Source: Allolobophora icterica
Lineage: Eukaryota > Annelida > Clitellata > Crassiclitellata > Lumbricidae
DNA: 64,000 nt
Assembly (NCBI GenBank): GCA_963556255.1
Contig: OY744617.1
Location: 28,336,660-28,400,659, forward strand
Direction of reading: 5' to 3'
Shown here one piece after another: positions 1-26,819 of this stretch (positions are counted from its first letter, which is position 1; every line of letters starts with the position of its first letter). A program made the position numbers and the translations under genes. A model generated the notes under the pieces. That model saw only the letters and a list, made by a program, of their open reading frames with translations. It searched no databases and was not told where the DNA came from.

Positions 1-17028
<17,028 letters not shown>

Positions 17029-17855
17029 TTTCAGCGCATAAAGAATCCAACGGCTATTGTGTTTTCTAACAAGCTTATTCTAAGCCTAAAACGCGACCCT
17101 GTTCCTGGGACTATGTCCTAACATCCCAACTGATCGCCTAAAACGCCACCTGCCGCCCTTAACGCTGTCTTCTCGACTGTCGCCTGCTTAAGTAAGTCAT
17201 CGCTTAAGCGACAGCTTGTGTTGCGCTATTCCTAGGCCACGCCCACCGTGGTACGCGCAGAGCGACATCTTCAGACACGCGACCATTTAGCAAAAAAGTC
17301 CGCCATAGCAACGCACAAGTTACGAGCCTTGAGCTACATAATTATCAGGCTCCGCCCACACAGGAAATCTATATCTTCAACCACGCGGTAAGTTAGCCAC
17401 GCCTACCCAAGAAATCAAAACACTCAAGTAATTAAGAAATAATTCACTCAAATAATTAAAACGAAGACAATTAGGAATGCAATTACTAGGTTATGCCAAC
17501 CAAAGCAACGCAAAAAGGTCGGATTTGTGGGTTACTCAAGTAACTTCGAACATGCCCACACAAATAGGCCTAACTCAAATAAAAATCATAAAAATCGTAA
17601 AATCCAAATTTCTAAAGCGCCACTGTAAAGCTAAGCGCCAGCAGGACTCGAACATAAGACCACGAGTTTCCAAGCACAAGCCTATCCACTGTATCCAGTA
17701 GGCCCTAAGTCGAAAACGGTGGCAACTTGCATATAGTACAAACACGTGCGATTCAAACAATCGAGCTCTGGGGTCGGTCGCGGGATTTAGGTCACGTGAT
17801 TTAGGTCCCACGAGCAGTTAAAGCACAGATGTCATACGGTGCTGGTGTACACTTA
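17029..17855. other. 5' flank of the UNC13-like gene
   Basis: An 827-bp stretch lies between the inferred start codon (minus strand) and the Polinton. It should hold the 5' UTR and at least part of the promoter. A short dispersed repeat (CAAATTTCTAAAGCGCC, 17606-17690) is present. No CpG-dense promoter or TATA box was convincing. Confidence 0.45.
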
Positions 17856-18050
17856 AGTAGTGGGGTAACACGGGGTTGGGGACATCATCGTAATTACGTT
17901 TTAAACCAGTTTTGACTGGCCTACAACACCCAGTTTTTCTGGTCCCCACCACTCCATTATCTCACCGAATTAAGAGGATGCCGATCTATACCATCTAGGC
18001 TTCCAGAGGGTCCTGAAACCCACGGACAATTATAGCAGGCCGACTTCCAG
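17856..18050 (+). repeat. Polinton left terminal inverted repeat
   Basis: 195 bp, starting AGTAGTGGGGTAACACGG and ending GGCCGACTTCCAG. It is the exact reverse complement of 36388-36582 as far as I can check by eye. Beyond it, similarity continues only as scattered words (CACGAACGCTT and TGTCAC motifs) to about 18140. Confidence 0.95.
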
Positions 18051-19359
18051 GCAGTCCGTGGAATCCACGAACGCTTATAGCTTAGAAGTCCTCGAGTGTG
18101 ACAACTTTCACAGTGTGACGATAATATCTGTCACATCTGTCACGTTTAAGCTAGGAGTGTAATAACAGCTTTAACTATTTAAATTAGGAATATACGCCAA
18201 GTTGAATATATAAAAAACGGTGCGGCGCTCCTGAGTAGGTATCTTGAAGGGGCTATTTTAAATTCACAGAACGAATGAATGAAAGAATGGAAATAGAGAG
18301 ACTGAGAGAGAGGTAGAGAGATAGACAGAGACATTATTTAATCATAATCATAATTATACCATAATCGTCATCATAGGCGCCGACTTTTGGTTTTGTCTCT
18401 GGGTGCCAGTCAGGGGCGGATCCAGAAGGCTTATTTTTTTAGTCATCCGTCAAAAAATAAAAGGGGGCCATGTCTCCTAAAATTTGGCGACTTTTAGGAA
18501 TTCATCCCCATAAAAATGTAACGACCTTTTTAGGAATACCCCAAAATTTAATTTAAGGTCCGAATTCCTCTGGGGGCCAGGCCCCCACCGAACTTTTTCT
18601 CTGGGTGCAATGCACCCAAGGCCCCCAAGAAGTCGGCGCCTATGATCATCATTACACCAGTAATATATACTTTTTTCGCTTAATACAGAAAGAAGTAGAA
18701 TCACTACTCACCAGATGATTGGTTTTTTTCTTGGGTGGATTTCCGTTTCGTCCTGTGCAGCAAGAATTGTCCTCAAGGCCAAGACCAAAACCAATGCCAA
18801 GACTTTTGGTCTCAAGGGCAACAAGACCCCTGCTTGGACTCGTCAGGACGTGTTTTACACGCCGACGGCCTCCTCCCAGCTAACTGCTGGTCTTCCGCCC
18901 CCATGTGTAGAACACGATTGTTGAACGACAAATACTATGTAATGATATTTCAGGGTCTATTGTGTTGCCTGTATTGGAATCGTCTAAACTTTTAGTGAAA
19001 AACAAAAATATATCCCACAAAAAGCTGCGGGGGCACAGGCTTATTTTGATGGCGGCCTGAACTCGCCACGTCACAAAGCTATCAATGGGCTCCTGCGGTT
19101 TTTAATTATGAGACAAACGCCACTTTGCCACACACCGCGCCCTGATAACGATGCCAATATAAATCTTTAAAATTTTCACAGAGCTATGCTATACTCAGCC
19201 TTATACTGGCACGGCATCAGCTAAAAAATCCGTAATAGCCAGGCTCGAAGGAAAATTTTTACCATGTTAGGGCATCCGTCCTTATAACAGCGCCGTATGA
19301 GCTCAAAATTTGTTATAGCCTGACTGTAAGGAAGAATTAAAATTTAGAGAATTTAACAA
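18051..19359. other. Polinton left subterminal region, no clear gene
   Basis: Contains TGTCAC-rich subterminal DNA, a retroelement tail (18215-18290, GGCGCTCCTGAGTAGG with AATGAATGAA), a 273-bp MITE (18372-18644), and two diverged ~75-bp direct repeats at about 19195-19345 sharing TAATAGCC/TTATAGCC and AAGGAA. Two overlapping frames of 60-90 codons at 18715-18995 are open but mutually exclusive and resemble nothing I know. One is Cys/Gln-rich; neither is called. Confidence 0.6.
18372..18644. mobile_element. MITE with CATAGGCGCCGACTT ends, inserted in the Polinton
   Basis: The terminal inverted repeats are CATAGGCGCCGACTT and its reverse complement. They are flanked by ATCGTCAT at the left and ATCATCAT at the right, a 7/8 match to an 8-bp target duplication as made by hAT-type elements. 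Internally GGGTGC/GCACCC and GGGGGCC/GGCCCCC form a second arm. No coding capacity. Confidence 0.8.
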
Positions 19360-19704
19360 CTACAAATTAATATCATCGTCCTCCATATTCTCCACGACAG
19401 GTTCACCCAAGGCTGCTAAAATTGCATCTTCTACCTGTTGAGGCAGTTGTAAATTTTCACATTCAGAATCTGAATCTTCATTTACGCCTACCTTTAGCCC
19501 GTTAACTTTCTCACGCAGCGACTTCCGTTTAATTGCGAGCTGCTTTAATTTTAACGCTGATTCATTCAGCCGTTGTTTCGTCTTTCTATAATTTTGATTT
19601 ATTCTTCTAAGCTGCATTTCTGCAGATTTAATTTTCTCTTTTTTACTAACCTCTTTAAATGGAATATCAGCTAAAGCTCGCAAAAATTTCTGTTCCTTAT
19701 TCAT
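19360..19704 (-). CDS. small coiled-coil protein of unknown function (Polinton)
   Basis: A 114-residue protein from an ATG. Residues about 20-68 are Lys/Arg/Glu/Gln-rich with regularly spaced Leu and Ile, suggesting a coiled coil. The C-terminal third is strongly acidic (DSDSECEN, ENMEDDD). No catalytic motif or zinc site is visible. It is the only gene in the left 3.5 kb that looks protein-like in composition, and it faces leftward, away from the polymerase. I do not recognise the family. It could be a DNA-binding or early accessory protein, but the sequence does not show this. Confidence 0.6.
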   Translation of the reverse strand: MNKEQKFLRALADIPFKEVSKKEKIKSAEMQLRRINQNYRKTKQRLNESALKLKQLAIKRKSLREKVNGLKVGVNEDSDSECENLQLPQQVEDAILAALGEPVVENMEDDDINL

Positions 19705-20408
19705 ATCGAATGTTTATAGGACGTTTACCGTTCAACAACCGTCTTCCGACACATGGGATGTCAATCCAGACTGAGCAGGTCCTATATATAAACACCCACG
19801 TTGCTCTGCCTGCCTGCCTGCCCACTTCCATTAGTAAGCATGCAGAGACTCTTACGCACAGCCTGCCCAGCGACCAAATTTTGCGACGGCCCATATAAGT
19901 CGATAGTTAAGACTCGCACAGAGACTGGCAGGCGCGCGGCTACCCCAGCCTGGCCCAGCCAGCAAAGTTTAGCACAGAGCCGCAAGGCTAGCCAGCAACG
20001 ACACATGAGATTCATGACAATACAATGAATACATATGCATACATACATATGCATACATACATACATACATACATACATACATCCATACATGCATACATCC
20101 ATACATACATGCATACATCCATACATACATCCATACATACATCCATACATACATCCATACATACATCCATACATACATACATACGTCCATACATACATAC
20201 ATACATACATCCACACATCCATACATCCATCCATACATACATGCATACAAATTATTTGTGCTTTTATGAGACACTTGATATTAACTATAGCTTTTGACTT
20301 AACCATTGTGCGGAGAACCGAAAAGGCAGACACAGGCCAACGCAGACGCAGACAGAGACACACACAGAGGCGCACACAGGCACACACACAGAGGAAGACA
20401 TATGCCCG

Positions 20409-20640
20409 CATAGAGGCTTTAGGCTACATCATTCGACGCTTGATATAAAACAGATGCGTATTATTTTCCATCAGTGCAGCGGTCTCTGACAACCACCTAA
20501 TTGTGATTTATTGCTTTGTACCCACATAGAGGCTTTAGGCTACATCATTCAACGCTTGATATAAAACAGATGCGTATTATTTTCCATCAGCGCAGCGGTC
20601 CTTGACAACCACCTAATTGTGATTTATTGCTTTGTATTAT
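20409..20640. repeat. 116-bp tandem duplication in the Polinton
   Basis: Two adjacent copies (20409-20524 and 20525-20640), both beginning CATAGAGGCTTTAGGCTACA and ending TTTATTGCTTTGTA, differ at only a few positions. Confidence 0.9.
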
Positions 20641-20957
20641 ATTCCATTAGTAAGCATCCTGTTTCACGTGATGTGGCTTTGTTTAGCGCTGAGAAATCTC
20701 GGGGATATAGGCCTACATTACATTTACGTAAAGTTCATCCATCTATCTATCCATCATTTTCCATCCATCCATCCATCCATCCATCCATCCATCCATCCAT
20801 CCATCCATCCACCGCGGTCTGGGTTTTACAACAAGCGAACCATAAACACAGGCCAAAATAATAAGGACTTTGACCGATCATCGCCCATATCGACGCCGTG
20901 CACTTTCAGGCGTTGACTGTAAGCCTTAAATCCAACAGTGGCCTATTTTTATGTACT

Positions 20958-21200
20958 GTGGCGCTTCATACGGTGAAGGAGTATAAATCGTGTTTAAAGG
21001 ACTTGTATAATTAAAGACTTGGAAGTCCTTATTATTTTGGTCATGGCATCTATGTACGTGGCGCCTCATACGGTGAAGGAGTATAAATCGTGTTTAAAGG
21101 ACTTGTATAATTAAAGACTTGGAAGTCCTTATTATTTTGGTCATGGCATCTATGTACGTGGCGCCTCATACGGTGAAGGAGTATAAATCGTGTTTACACT
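20958..21200. repeat. 100-bp tandem array in the Polinton, 2.4 copies
   Basis: Units begin at about 20958, 21058 and 21158 with GTGGCGC.TCATACGGTGAA. Each full unit contains an AAGGACTT...AAGTCCTT inverted repeat. The position, just upstream of the replication genes, would suit a regulatory or replication role, but this is only inferred from location. Confidence 0.85.
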
Positions 21201-21585
21201 GTGGTTTTTCTACGATCAACAAATAATTATTTTTAAGCAATAAACAATTGCCCGTGCTGAATGTATATTCCACTTAAATGACATTCTATTTAGCTCCATT
21301 TTTTCTAAAGTTATTACTACACCAATTAGGCTTAAAAAGTTAGTATTTTTTGACTTTTGGAAAAAACATAAAAAACAATATATTTTTTATGCGTGAACAT
21401 AATAGAATGGAAAAAGATAAATTGTTAGTTAAGGTTCTAAAACACGCCTTAAGAGTTTTTTGCGTGCTGAATGGGCAGCTAATACATGAATATTGAATAA
21501 CAATAATAATAATAATAATTAGCCTTGTTTTGAATATTTTTTCAATTTAAATAAAAGAATATGTTATGGTATACATAAAATCATA

Positions 21586-21861
21586 ATGTTGGGGCAAAAC
21601 TTCTGCAAGTGGTTAGTTATAGGTAAAACAAATCTGTGCTGTCGCAGATGTATTGGGGAGCACTGTTTCAAACATTTAGCACAGCTGCGAAATGGCTTTG
21701 AGACGAGATCTTGCGCTAAATGTGGGAGGGGCATCAAAAACCACTTGGGTGAGTGTATACGTTGTGGTTATTACGTCATAAAATCAAGAGTTCGACGCTG
21801 CGGACTAACCCGTGAATTCGAGAAAGAATGGAACAGACTAGCGAACATAGTAGTAGAGTAA
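21586..21861 (+). CDS. small cysteine-rich (probable zinc-binding) protein
   Basis: 91 residues from an ATG. It contains Cys pairs CCRRC, CAKCG and CIRCG plus further Cys/His residues, spaced like two treble-clef or zinc-ribbon knuckles, and a basic C-terminal half (KSRVRRCGLTREFEKEW). It lies 161 bp upstream of the polymerase in the same orientation, so it may be an early regulatory or DNA-binding protein. Small Cys-rich proteins are common in Polinton-like viruses, but I cannot name a family. The ORF is short and the call rests on composition and context. Confidence 0.6.
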   Translation: MLGQNFCKWLVIGKTNLCCRRCIGEHCFKHLAQLRNGFETRSCAKCGRGIKNHLGECIRCGYYVIKSRVRRCGLTREFEKEWNRLANIVVE

Positions 21862-21878
21862 AAAATTCTCTATTAAAG

Positions 21879-21984
21879 AAACGATTCCATTATTGTATTG
21901 AGATAAAATAGATGAGCAAGCGACAATCGAATACATAGTAAACAAAATTTCGTTTTAAACAAACGATTCCGTTATTGTATTAAG
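21879..21984 (+). promoter_or_regulatory. duplicated 24-bp element upstream of the polymerase gene
   Basis: AAACGATTCC.TTATTGTATT followed by .AG occurs twice, at 21879-21902 and 21961-21984, matching at 22 of 24 positions and spaced 82 bp start to start. The second copy ends 38 bp before the PolB ATG, and an AT-rich TATAAAATAATTTATA block lies between. This looks like a repeated promoter element; its function is inferred. Confidence 0.5.
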
Positions 21985-22022
21985 GAAAAGTTTGCCACAG
22001 TAGTATAAAATAATTTATAACT

Positions 22023-25000
22023 ATGGCATTGTCTGCGAATGAAAAAATTGAACAATTGTTGGGTGAGTTTACTGGCCCCCCAGCTCTTCGAGCTGTTCTA
22101 AAAAATATCTTAGACGAACCTATCCCAGATGCAGTCAAAAGGCGCTTACTACAGCCACTGCTTCCAAGGCCAATTCCTCCAGTGCGCAAGCATAGAGGGG
22201 CAAAACGTAAATCCCTTCTAGCACAATTCGACCCACTCCTAATTAAGAAGGATAGAGGTGGACCACCACCCTTTCTAGTACACAAAGAGCTCGCCAATCA
22301 GCTTCTGAGAGACTTCCGTGCAGAAGTACCTCTTAACCACAGGCTGGAAAGAGATGCGTTGGCTTTCTTGAGTGCAATGGAGCACAACATTGAGGCGCAA
22401 CTCAACGAAGAGCTGTTGAAACAAGACGGTCTGAAATACTCGCAAGTGTTGACAGTTGAGTTGGAAAAGCTGGCTCCGACCGTTGACATGTTGTACGACG
22501 GAAACGCGACCCCGGGTACTATTACCAATACGGCCTACTTTCGAAGCAAAGCAGTGCCAATTACGAATGCGAGTAAAATCCAAGGGGCTGTACGAAAGGC
22601 CAAGGCCGAAGTACTAAAAAGCCTCGAGGACTATACCAATGAGGGGTCAGGCTGGAGGGTGAGGCGGGTCGTGGCGGTAGACCTCAGCGTTGCAAAATAT
22701 CAACCATTTCGTGCAAGGAGCTACTTTCCTACACCAAAGTATATACCCCCTCGTACGGTTATTAATGTAAAGAATAAAGATAACCGATGCTTCGAGTGGG
22801 CCATATTAAGTGCTATGTATCCAGTAGGTCATGGACAAAATCCAGATCGCCCAACTAAGTATCGGGGCCACCTCCTCGAGCTAAACTTCGATGGTATAGA
22901 ATTTCCAGTGAAGGTCACAGATATCGGTAAGTTCGAACGTCAGAACCCTAATATAAGCGTCTCAGTCTTCGGGTGGGATAAAGCTTTGTATCCAATTTAT
23001 GTCTCAAAGCAGACCAATAGAGACTATAATATCGATCTTCTACTGTTAGTCAGTGGTGAGAATTACCACTACGTCTGGATTAAAGACCTTGGCCGAATTC
23101 TTAATCAAAATAGCAAAGACAAAAGCAAGAAACACCCATGCCGTCGCTGCCTACACATATTCTGTAGACAAGACTTGCTGGATGCTCATATCAAAGATTG
23201 CCAGGGTATTAGTAAGAAGCCTCAGCGGATTGAGATGCCAAAAGACGATGAAAATATCCTCAAATTCCAGAACCATCACAAACAGATGCGAGCCCCGTAT
23301 ATCGTTTACGCAGACTTCGAGGCTCTAAACGTACCAATTGAAGGTGCAGCCATGAATCCCAGCGAGAGCAACACCAGACAGATAGCTGAGCAGAAACCAT
23401 GCAGCTTCTGCTACATAGTGGTTCGATGCGACGGCCGCACGAAGAAGCCGGTTCTATACCGGGGAGAGAACGCCGTGCCAGAGTTCCTGGAACGACTACA
23501 AGGCGAGCTGGCCTCTATCAAACAAAGGCTGGCCACCCCAGCTAAAATGATTATGTCAGCGGCCGATCGCCAATCCTTCTGCGAGGCTGCCGAATGTCAC
23601 ATCTGCGGAGAAGCGCTCGAAGAGGATAGAGTTCGCGACCACTGTCACATTACTGGTAAGTACCGAGGTGCTGCTCATAACGCCTGCAACCTCAAACTTC
23701 GAATATATCCAGATAAGTGTAAGGTACCGGTGGTCTTCCACAATCTGCGAGGTTACGACAGCCACCTCATAATGCAAGCGATAGGTAGCTGTGAGGCCGC
23801 ACAGGATGAGGAAACTGAAATTAACTGCATTCCAAACAATATGGAAAAATATATGACATTCAACATTGGACAACTACAGTTCATCGATAGTCTCCAGTTT
23901 CTAAACAGCTCGTTGGATAAATTATCAGGAAATCTGTCGCTAGAGGATCTGAAAGTCACAACAGCATATATAAAGGAAAGTTTCGTTCACAATGATAGGA
24001 CAAAACTAGATCTTTTGAGGCGAAAGGGCGTATATTGTTACGAATACATCCACGATTACCACCGCTTCGAAGAAGATCGACTTCCACCCAAAGAAGCGTT
24101 CTACAGCAAGCTCACCCGAGAGAACATTTCAGATGAGGATTATCAACACGCCCAACGAGTATGGAAAGAATCCGAATGTAAGACCTTGGGAGACTATCAC
24201 GACTTGTATCTCCGAACGGATGTACTCCTACTAGCCGATGTATTCGAGACCTTCAGATCCACATCGATGAAGCATTACAGTCTGGACCCCGCTAACTACT
24301 TCAGCCTGCCAGGAATGGCCTGGGACGCTTTGTTGAAAAAGACGAAGATCGAGCTCGAACTTTTAACCGATATAGATATGCATTTGTTCGTAGAGAAAGG
24401 TCTCCGAGGTGGAATCTCGATGGTATCCAAGAGATTCGCAAAGGCCAACAACCCGCAATGCCCAGATCATGATACCACGAAGCCAGACAACTGGATCATG
24501 TATCTCGATGCTAATAACCTCTACGGCTGGGCGATGCAACAGCCATTACCAGTTGGAGGATTTAGCTGGGAAAGTCCAACTCTCGACGAAGTGTTGGAAA
24601 CTCCAGACGACGCGCCTGAAGGCTTCCTGCTCGAAGTTGATCTCGAGTACCCGGAGCACCTCCACGAATCACATAGCGACTATCCCTTAGCACCGGAGAC
24701 CCTGACAGTCCAAGAGGGGTGGTTGAGTGACTATCAGAATGTGCTTATGAACGAGTTGGGAGGCAAGTTCACAAAGCATGTGAAGTTAGTACCAAGCCTA
24801 CGACCTAAGGAGCGGTATGTGGTCCATTATAGAAATCTCAAACTCTACCACTCGTTGGGCCTACGAGTTTCTAAAATTCATCGTGTCATTAAGTTTAGAC
24901 AGGAGGCATGGATGGCTCCATATATCGAGATGAATACGAAATTGAGGGCGAAGGCAACGTCAGAATTTGAAAAAGACTTCTTCAAACTGGCTAATAATGC

Positions 25001-25769
25001 AGTTTTCGGAAAAACCATGGAAAATCTTAGAAAAAGAATCAGGGTCAACCTGGTCCCGACCTCAAAAGTTGACAAACTTCGTAAACTAATTGCTGACCCG
25101 GCCTACATATCACACAAAATCTTCAACGACCAACTCGCCGCGATTCACAGTTTGAAGAACAAGCTCAAGTTAAACAGACCTGTATATGTCGGCCAGGCTG
25201 TCCTCGACCTCAGCAAGCATCTGATGTACGACTTCTGGTACAACGATGTGAAAAACGAGTACGGAGAAAAAGCCCAGTTGCTATATACAGACACTGACAG
25301 CCTGTTATTTCAGGTGGAAACTCCGAACGCCTATACCGATATGTGGAATAAAAAACACCAATACGACCTCTCAGAGTTTCCAAGAGACAGCCCCTACTAC
25401 GACGTCGAGAACAAGAAAGTCGTGGGCAAGTTCAAAGATGAATGTAACGGAGTTGCCATAGCCCAATTCGTGGGACTGCGCCCGAAGATGTACTCGATCT
25501 TAAAATCGGGTGGTTCAGAAATCAGGAAAGCAAAAGGCGTTCAGAGAGCAGTTGTGAAGAAGGATCTGCACCACGAGCTATACAAGGAGTGCCTGTTCGA
25601 ACGAGAAGAGATGCGGCACACACAAGTCGTGATTAGAAGCCACGACCACCAGATCGGAGTGTACGAGCAGAATAAGATCAGCCTCTCTCCATTAGACACA
25701 AAAAAGTGGATATCTCCGGACGGGATAACAACGCTGGCATATGGGCACTACAAAATCAACGACGGTTGA
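22023..25769 (+). CDS. POLB: protein-primed family B DNA polymerase (Polinton PolB)
   Basis: 1,248 residues, the usual size for Polinton PolB. It replicates the linear element by protein priming. Visible, in order: a basic N-terminal extension; the segment around CFEWAILSAMYP; a C2H2-like finger (C373-C376...H/C about 390); exonuclease Exo I VYADFEA (D431, E433); an endonuclease VII/HNH-like zinc insertion from C525 (CHICGEAL..., RDHCHITGKYRGAAHNACN); Exo II around NLRGYDSH; Exo III YHDLYLRTDVLLLAD; palm motif A DANNLYG (D829); motif B KLANNAVFG (K988); and motif C YTDTDS (D1090, D1092). All catalytic residues are present with no stop or frameshift. The ATG follows a TATA-like AT block. The 3' end overlaps the integrase stop by 14 bp, tail to tail. 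Confidence 0.97.
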   Translation: MALSANEKIEQLLGEFTGPPALRAVLKNILDEPIPDAVKRRLLQPLLPRPIPPVRKHRGAKRKSLLAQFDPLLIKKDRGGPPPFLVHKELANQLLRDFRAEVPLNHRLERDALAFLSAMEHNIEAQLNEELLKQDGLKYSQVLTVELEKLAPTVDMLYDGNATPGTITNTAYFRSKAVPITNASKIQGAVRKAKAEVLKSLEDYTNEGSGWRVRRVVAVDLSVAKYQPFRARSYFPTPKYIPPRTVINVKNKDNRCFEWAILSAMYPVGHGQNPDRPTKYRGHLLELNFDGIEFPVKVTDIGKFERQNPNISVSVFGWDKALYPIYVSKQTNRDYNIDLLLLVSGENYHYVWIKDLGRILNQNSKDKSKKHPCRRCLHIFCRQDLLDAHIKDCQGISKKPQRIEMPKDDENILKFQNHHKQMRAPYIVYADFEALNVPIEGAAMNPSESNTRQIAEQKPCSFCYIVVRCDGRTKKPVLYRGENAVPEFLERLQGELASIKQRLATPAKMIMSAADRQSFCEAAECHICGEALEEDRVRDHCHITGKYRGAAHNACNLKLRIYPDKCKVPVVFHNLRGYDSHLIMQAIGSCEAAQDEETEINCIPNNMEKYMTFNIGQLQFIDSLQFLNSSLDKLSGNLSLEDLKVTTAYIKESFVHNDRTKLDLLRRKGVYCYEYIHDYHRFEEDRLPPKEAFYSKLTRENISDEDYQHAQRVWKESECKTLGDYHDLYLRTDVLLLADVFETFRSTSMKHYSLDPANYFSLPGMAWDALLKKTKIELELLTDIDMHLFVEKGLRGGISMVSKRFAKANNPQCPDHDTTKPDNWIMYLDANNLYGWAMQQPLPVGGFSWESPTLDEVLETPDDAPEGFLLEVDLEYPEHLHESHSDYPLAPETLTVQEGWLSDYQNVLMNELGGKFTKHVKLVPSLRPKERYVVHYRNLKLYHSLGLRVSKIHRVIKFRQEAWMAPYIEMNTKLRAKATSEFEKDFFKLANNAVFGKTMENLRKRIRVNLVPTSKVDKLRKLIADPAYISHKIFNDQLAAIHSLKNKLKLNRPVYVGQAVLDLSKHLMYDFWYNDVKNEYGEKAQLLYTDTDSLLFQVETPNAYTDMWNKKHQYDLSEFPRDSPYYDVENKKVVGKFKDECNGVAIAQFVGLRPKMYSILKSGGSEIRKAKGVQRAVVKKDLHHELYKECLFEREEMRHTQVVIRSHDHQIGVYEQNKISLSPLDTKKWISPDGITTLAYGHYKINDG

Positions 25770-26769
25770 GTATTCTATCGGGGGGTAGCTCAGTGCCCAT
25801 AGGCACCAGAAGCAGCTCCTCACGGACAAAACCGCGGCCAGGCCCATCAACTAGATGGTATAAAGCCGGTTGCTCAGCCTGCCGAACAACATCCAAAATA
25901 GCGTGGATGGTGAGCGACCAGTTAGGATCGGTGGCACGTTTGCTTCCACCTTCGAGCTCGCCCGGAGCGTATAAATAGCGGACGAGAACGTCGTGTCCGA
26001 GAATAGGCTCATCCATTCCCCACAAACGAGTTTTCATTTGTGAATGAGAGGGCTTCTGTGTCACTTTAGCAGCTTTCATCGCTTCAACCGGCTTCATGTC
26101 GAGCAAACGCGTCGGCTCATTGTTTAGTGCAGCTACAACTTCAGGCAAACGGCGAACCCATTCCACTGACCGTTCGGATGACCCCCTTGCATCCAGGAGC
26201 AATTCCTGAGCGTATTGAGCACCGAAGAGTCGCTCAGCTAGAGTACGGTTAAAGCGTTCAACGATGCCCTGTTGGCGATGATTTGCGGCCTGTCCGCGTC
26301 TTACAAGAACGTCGTGCTTCGCCAGCAACGGTGTAAAATCACCCATAAATTCGCGGCCAGGGTCGACCTGAAGAAGTCGAGGCCAAGTCAATGGACCCCT
26401 CTTATAGATCCGGCTTAAAGCGGCGGCGACTTCGGTCGCACTTTTGTTTATCAACGGTTCAGCTTCTTTGTATCGTGAGGCAACATCAACAACAGTGAGA
26501 GCGTATTTATAAGTCTTTCGACCTACTTTATCGTGAGGTAAAAACAAGAGATCGGCTTGGTGTACGGCGTTTGGTCGATTTTCATCGAACTTTGGACGCG
26601 GTATGCGGCGTGGAACGGGAAGATAAATCTGCCACACCGCTTGTTTCTTCAGCCAATCACGAGCCTCCGCCTCGGAAACTTTGGCGGCTGAGGCTAGTTT
26701 CTTCACCGCAGCCTTACCTCGCCAGTAACCTCTAGGGCTGTAATAGACGGCTGAAAGGTGCTTAGACAT
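25756..26769 (-). CDS. INT: retroviral-type (rve, DDE) integrase
   Basis: 337 residues if started at the ATG at 26769, where MSKHLSAVYYSPRGYW begins the conserved part. An upstream in-frame ATG at 26823 would add 18 hydrophobic residues that look spurious. The catalytic core shows HQADLLFLP (D73), LLQVDPGREF (D136) and GIVERFNRTL (E171). The D-to-E spacing is 35, the classical DD35E arrangement. It inserts the linear element into host DNA. No HHCC zinc domain is evident at the N-terminus, and no clear chromodomain at the C-terminus, although some Polinton integrases carry one. It runs leftward and overlaps the end of the polymerase gene by 14 bp. The gene is intact. Confidence 0.95.
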   Translation of the reverse strand: MSKHLSAVYYSPRGYWRGKAAVKKLASAAKVSEAEARDWLKKQAVWQIYLPVPRRIPRPKFDENRPNAVHQADLLFLPHDKVGRKTYKYALTVVDVASRYKEAEPLINKSATEVAAALSRIYKRGPLTWPRLLQVDPGREFMGDFTPLLAKHDVLVRRGQAANHRQQGIVERFNRTLAERLFGAQYAQELLLDARGSSERSVEWVRRLPEVVAALNNEPTRLLDMKPVEAMKAAKVTQKPSHSQMKTRLWGMDEPILGHDVLVRYLYAPGELEGGSKRATDPNWSLTIHAILDVVRQAEQPALYHLVDGPGRGFVREELLLVPMGTELPPDRILNRR

Positions 26770-26819
26770 TTCAGTAAAACTATATATTACAAACAGGTAA
26801 ACACATACACAAATGAATT

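Larger units (their letters stand above)
19705..21585. other. Polinton repeat-rich spacer between the leftward gene and the polymerase module
   Basis: Holds a CATACATC-type microsatellite (20035-20250), a 116-bp tandem duplication (20409-20640), a (CCAT)n tract (20757-20812), a 100-bp tandem array (20958-21200) and AT-rich DNA. No convincing gene. The Met/Tyr/Val/Cys frames on the minus strand are microsatellite translations. Confidence 0.65.

Noticed and set aside
18715..18995. Two small Polinton ORFs
   Set aside because: They overlap in different frames, show no family signature, and share CCAAGACC-type words with the hAT subterminal repeats at 39200-40020, so they may be repeat-derived.
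19782..20448. Cys/Met/Tyr/Val-rich minus-strand ORF of 209 codons and its plus-strand partner
   Set aside because: Both are translations of a CATACATC microsatellite within the Polinton left arm.
25756..26080. Chromodomain at the C-terminus of the integrase
   Set aside because: Some Polinton integrases carry one, but I see no aromatic-cage pattern in the last 100 residues here.
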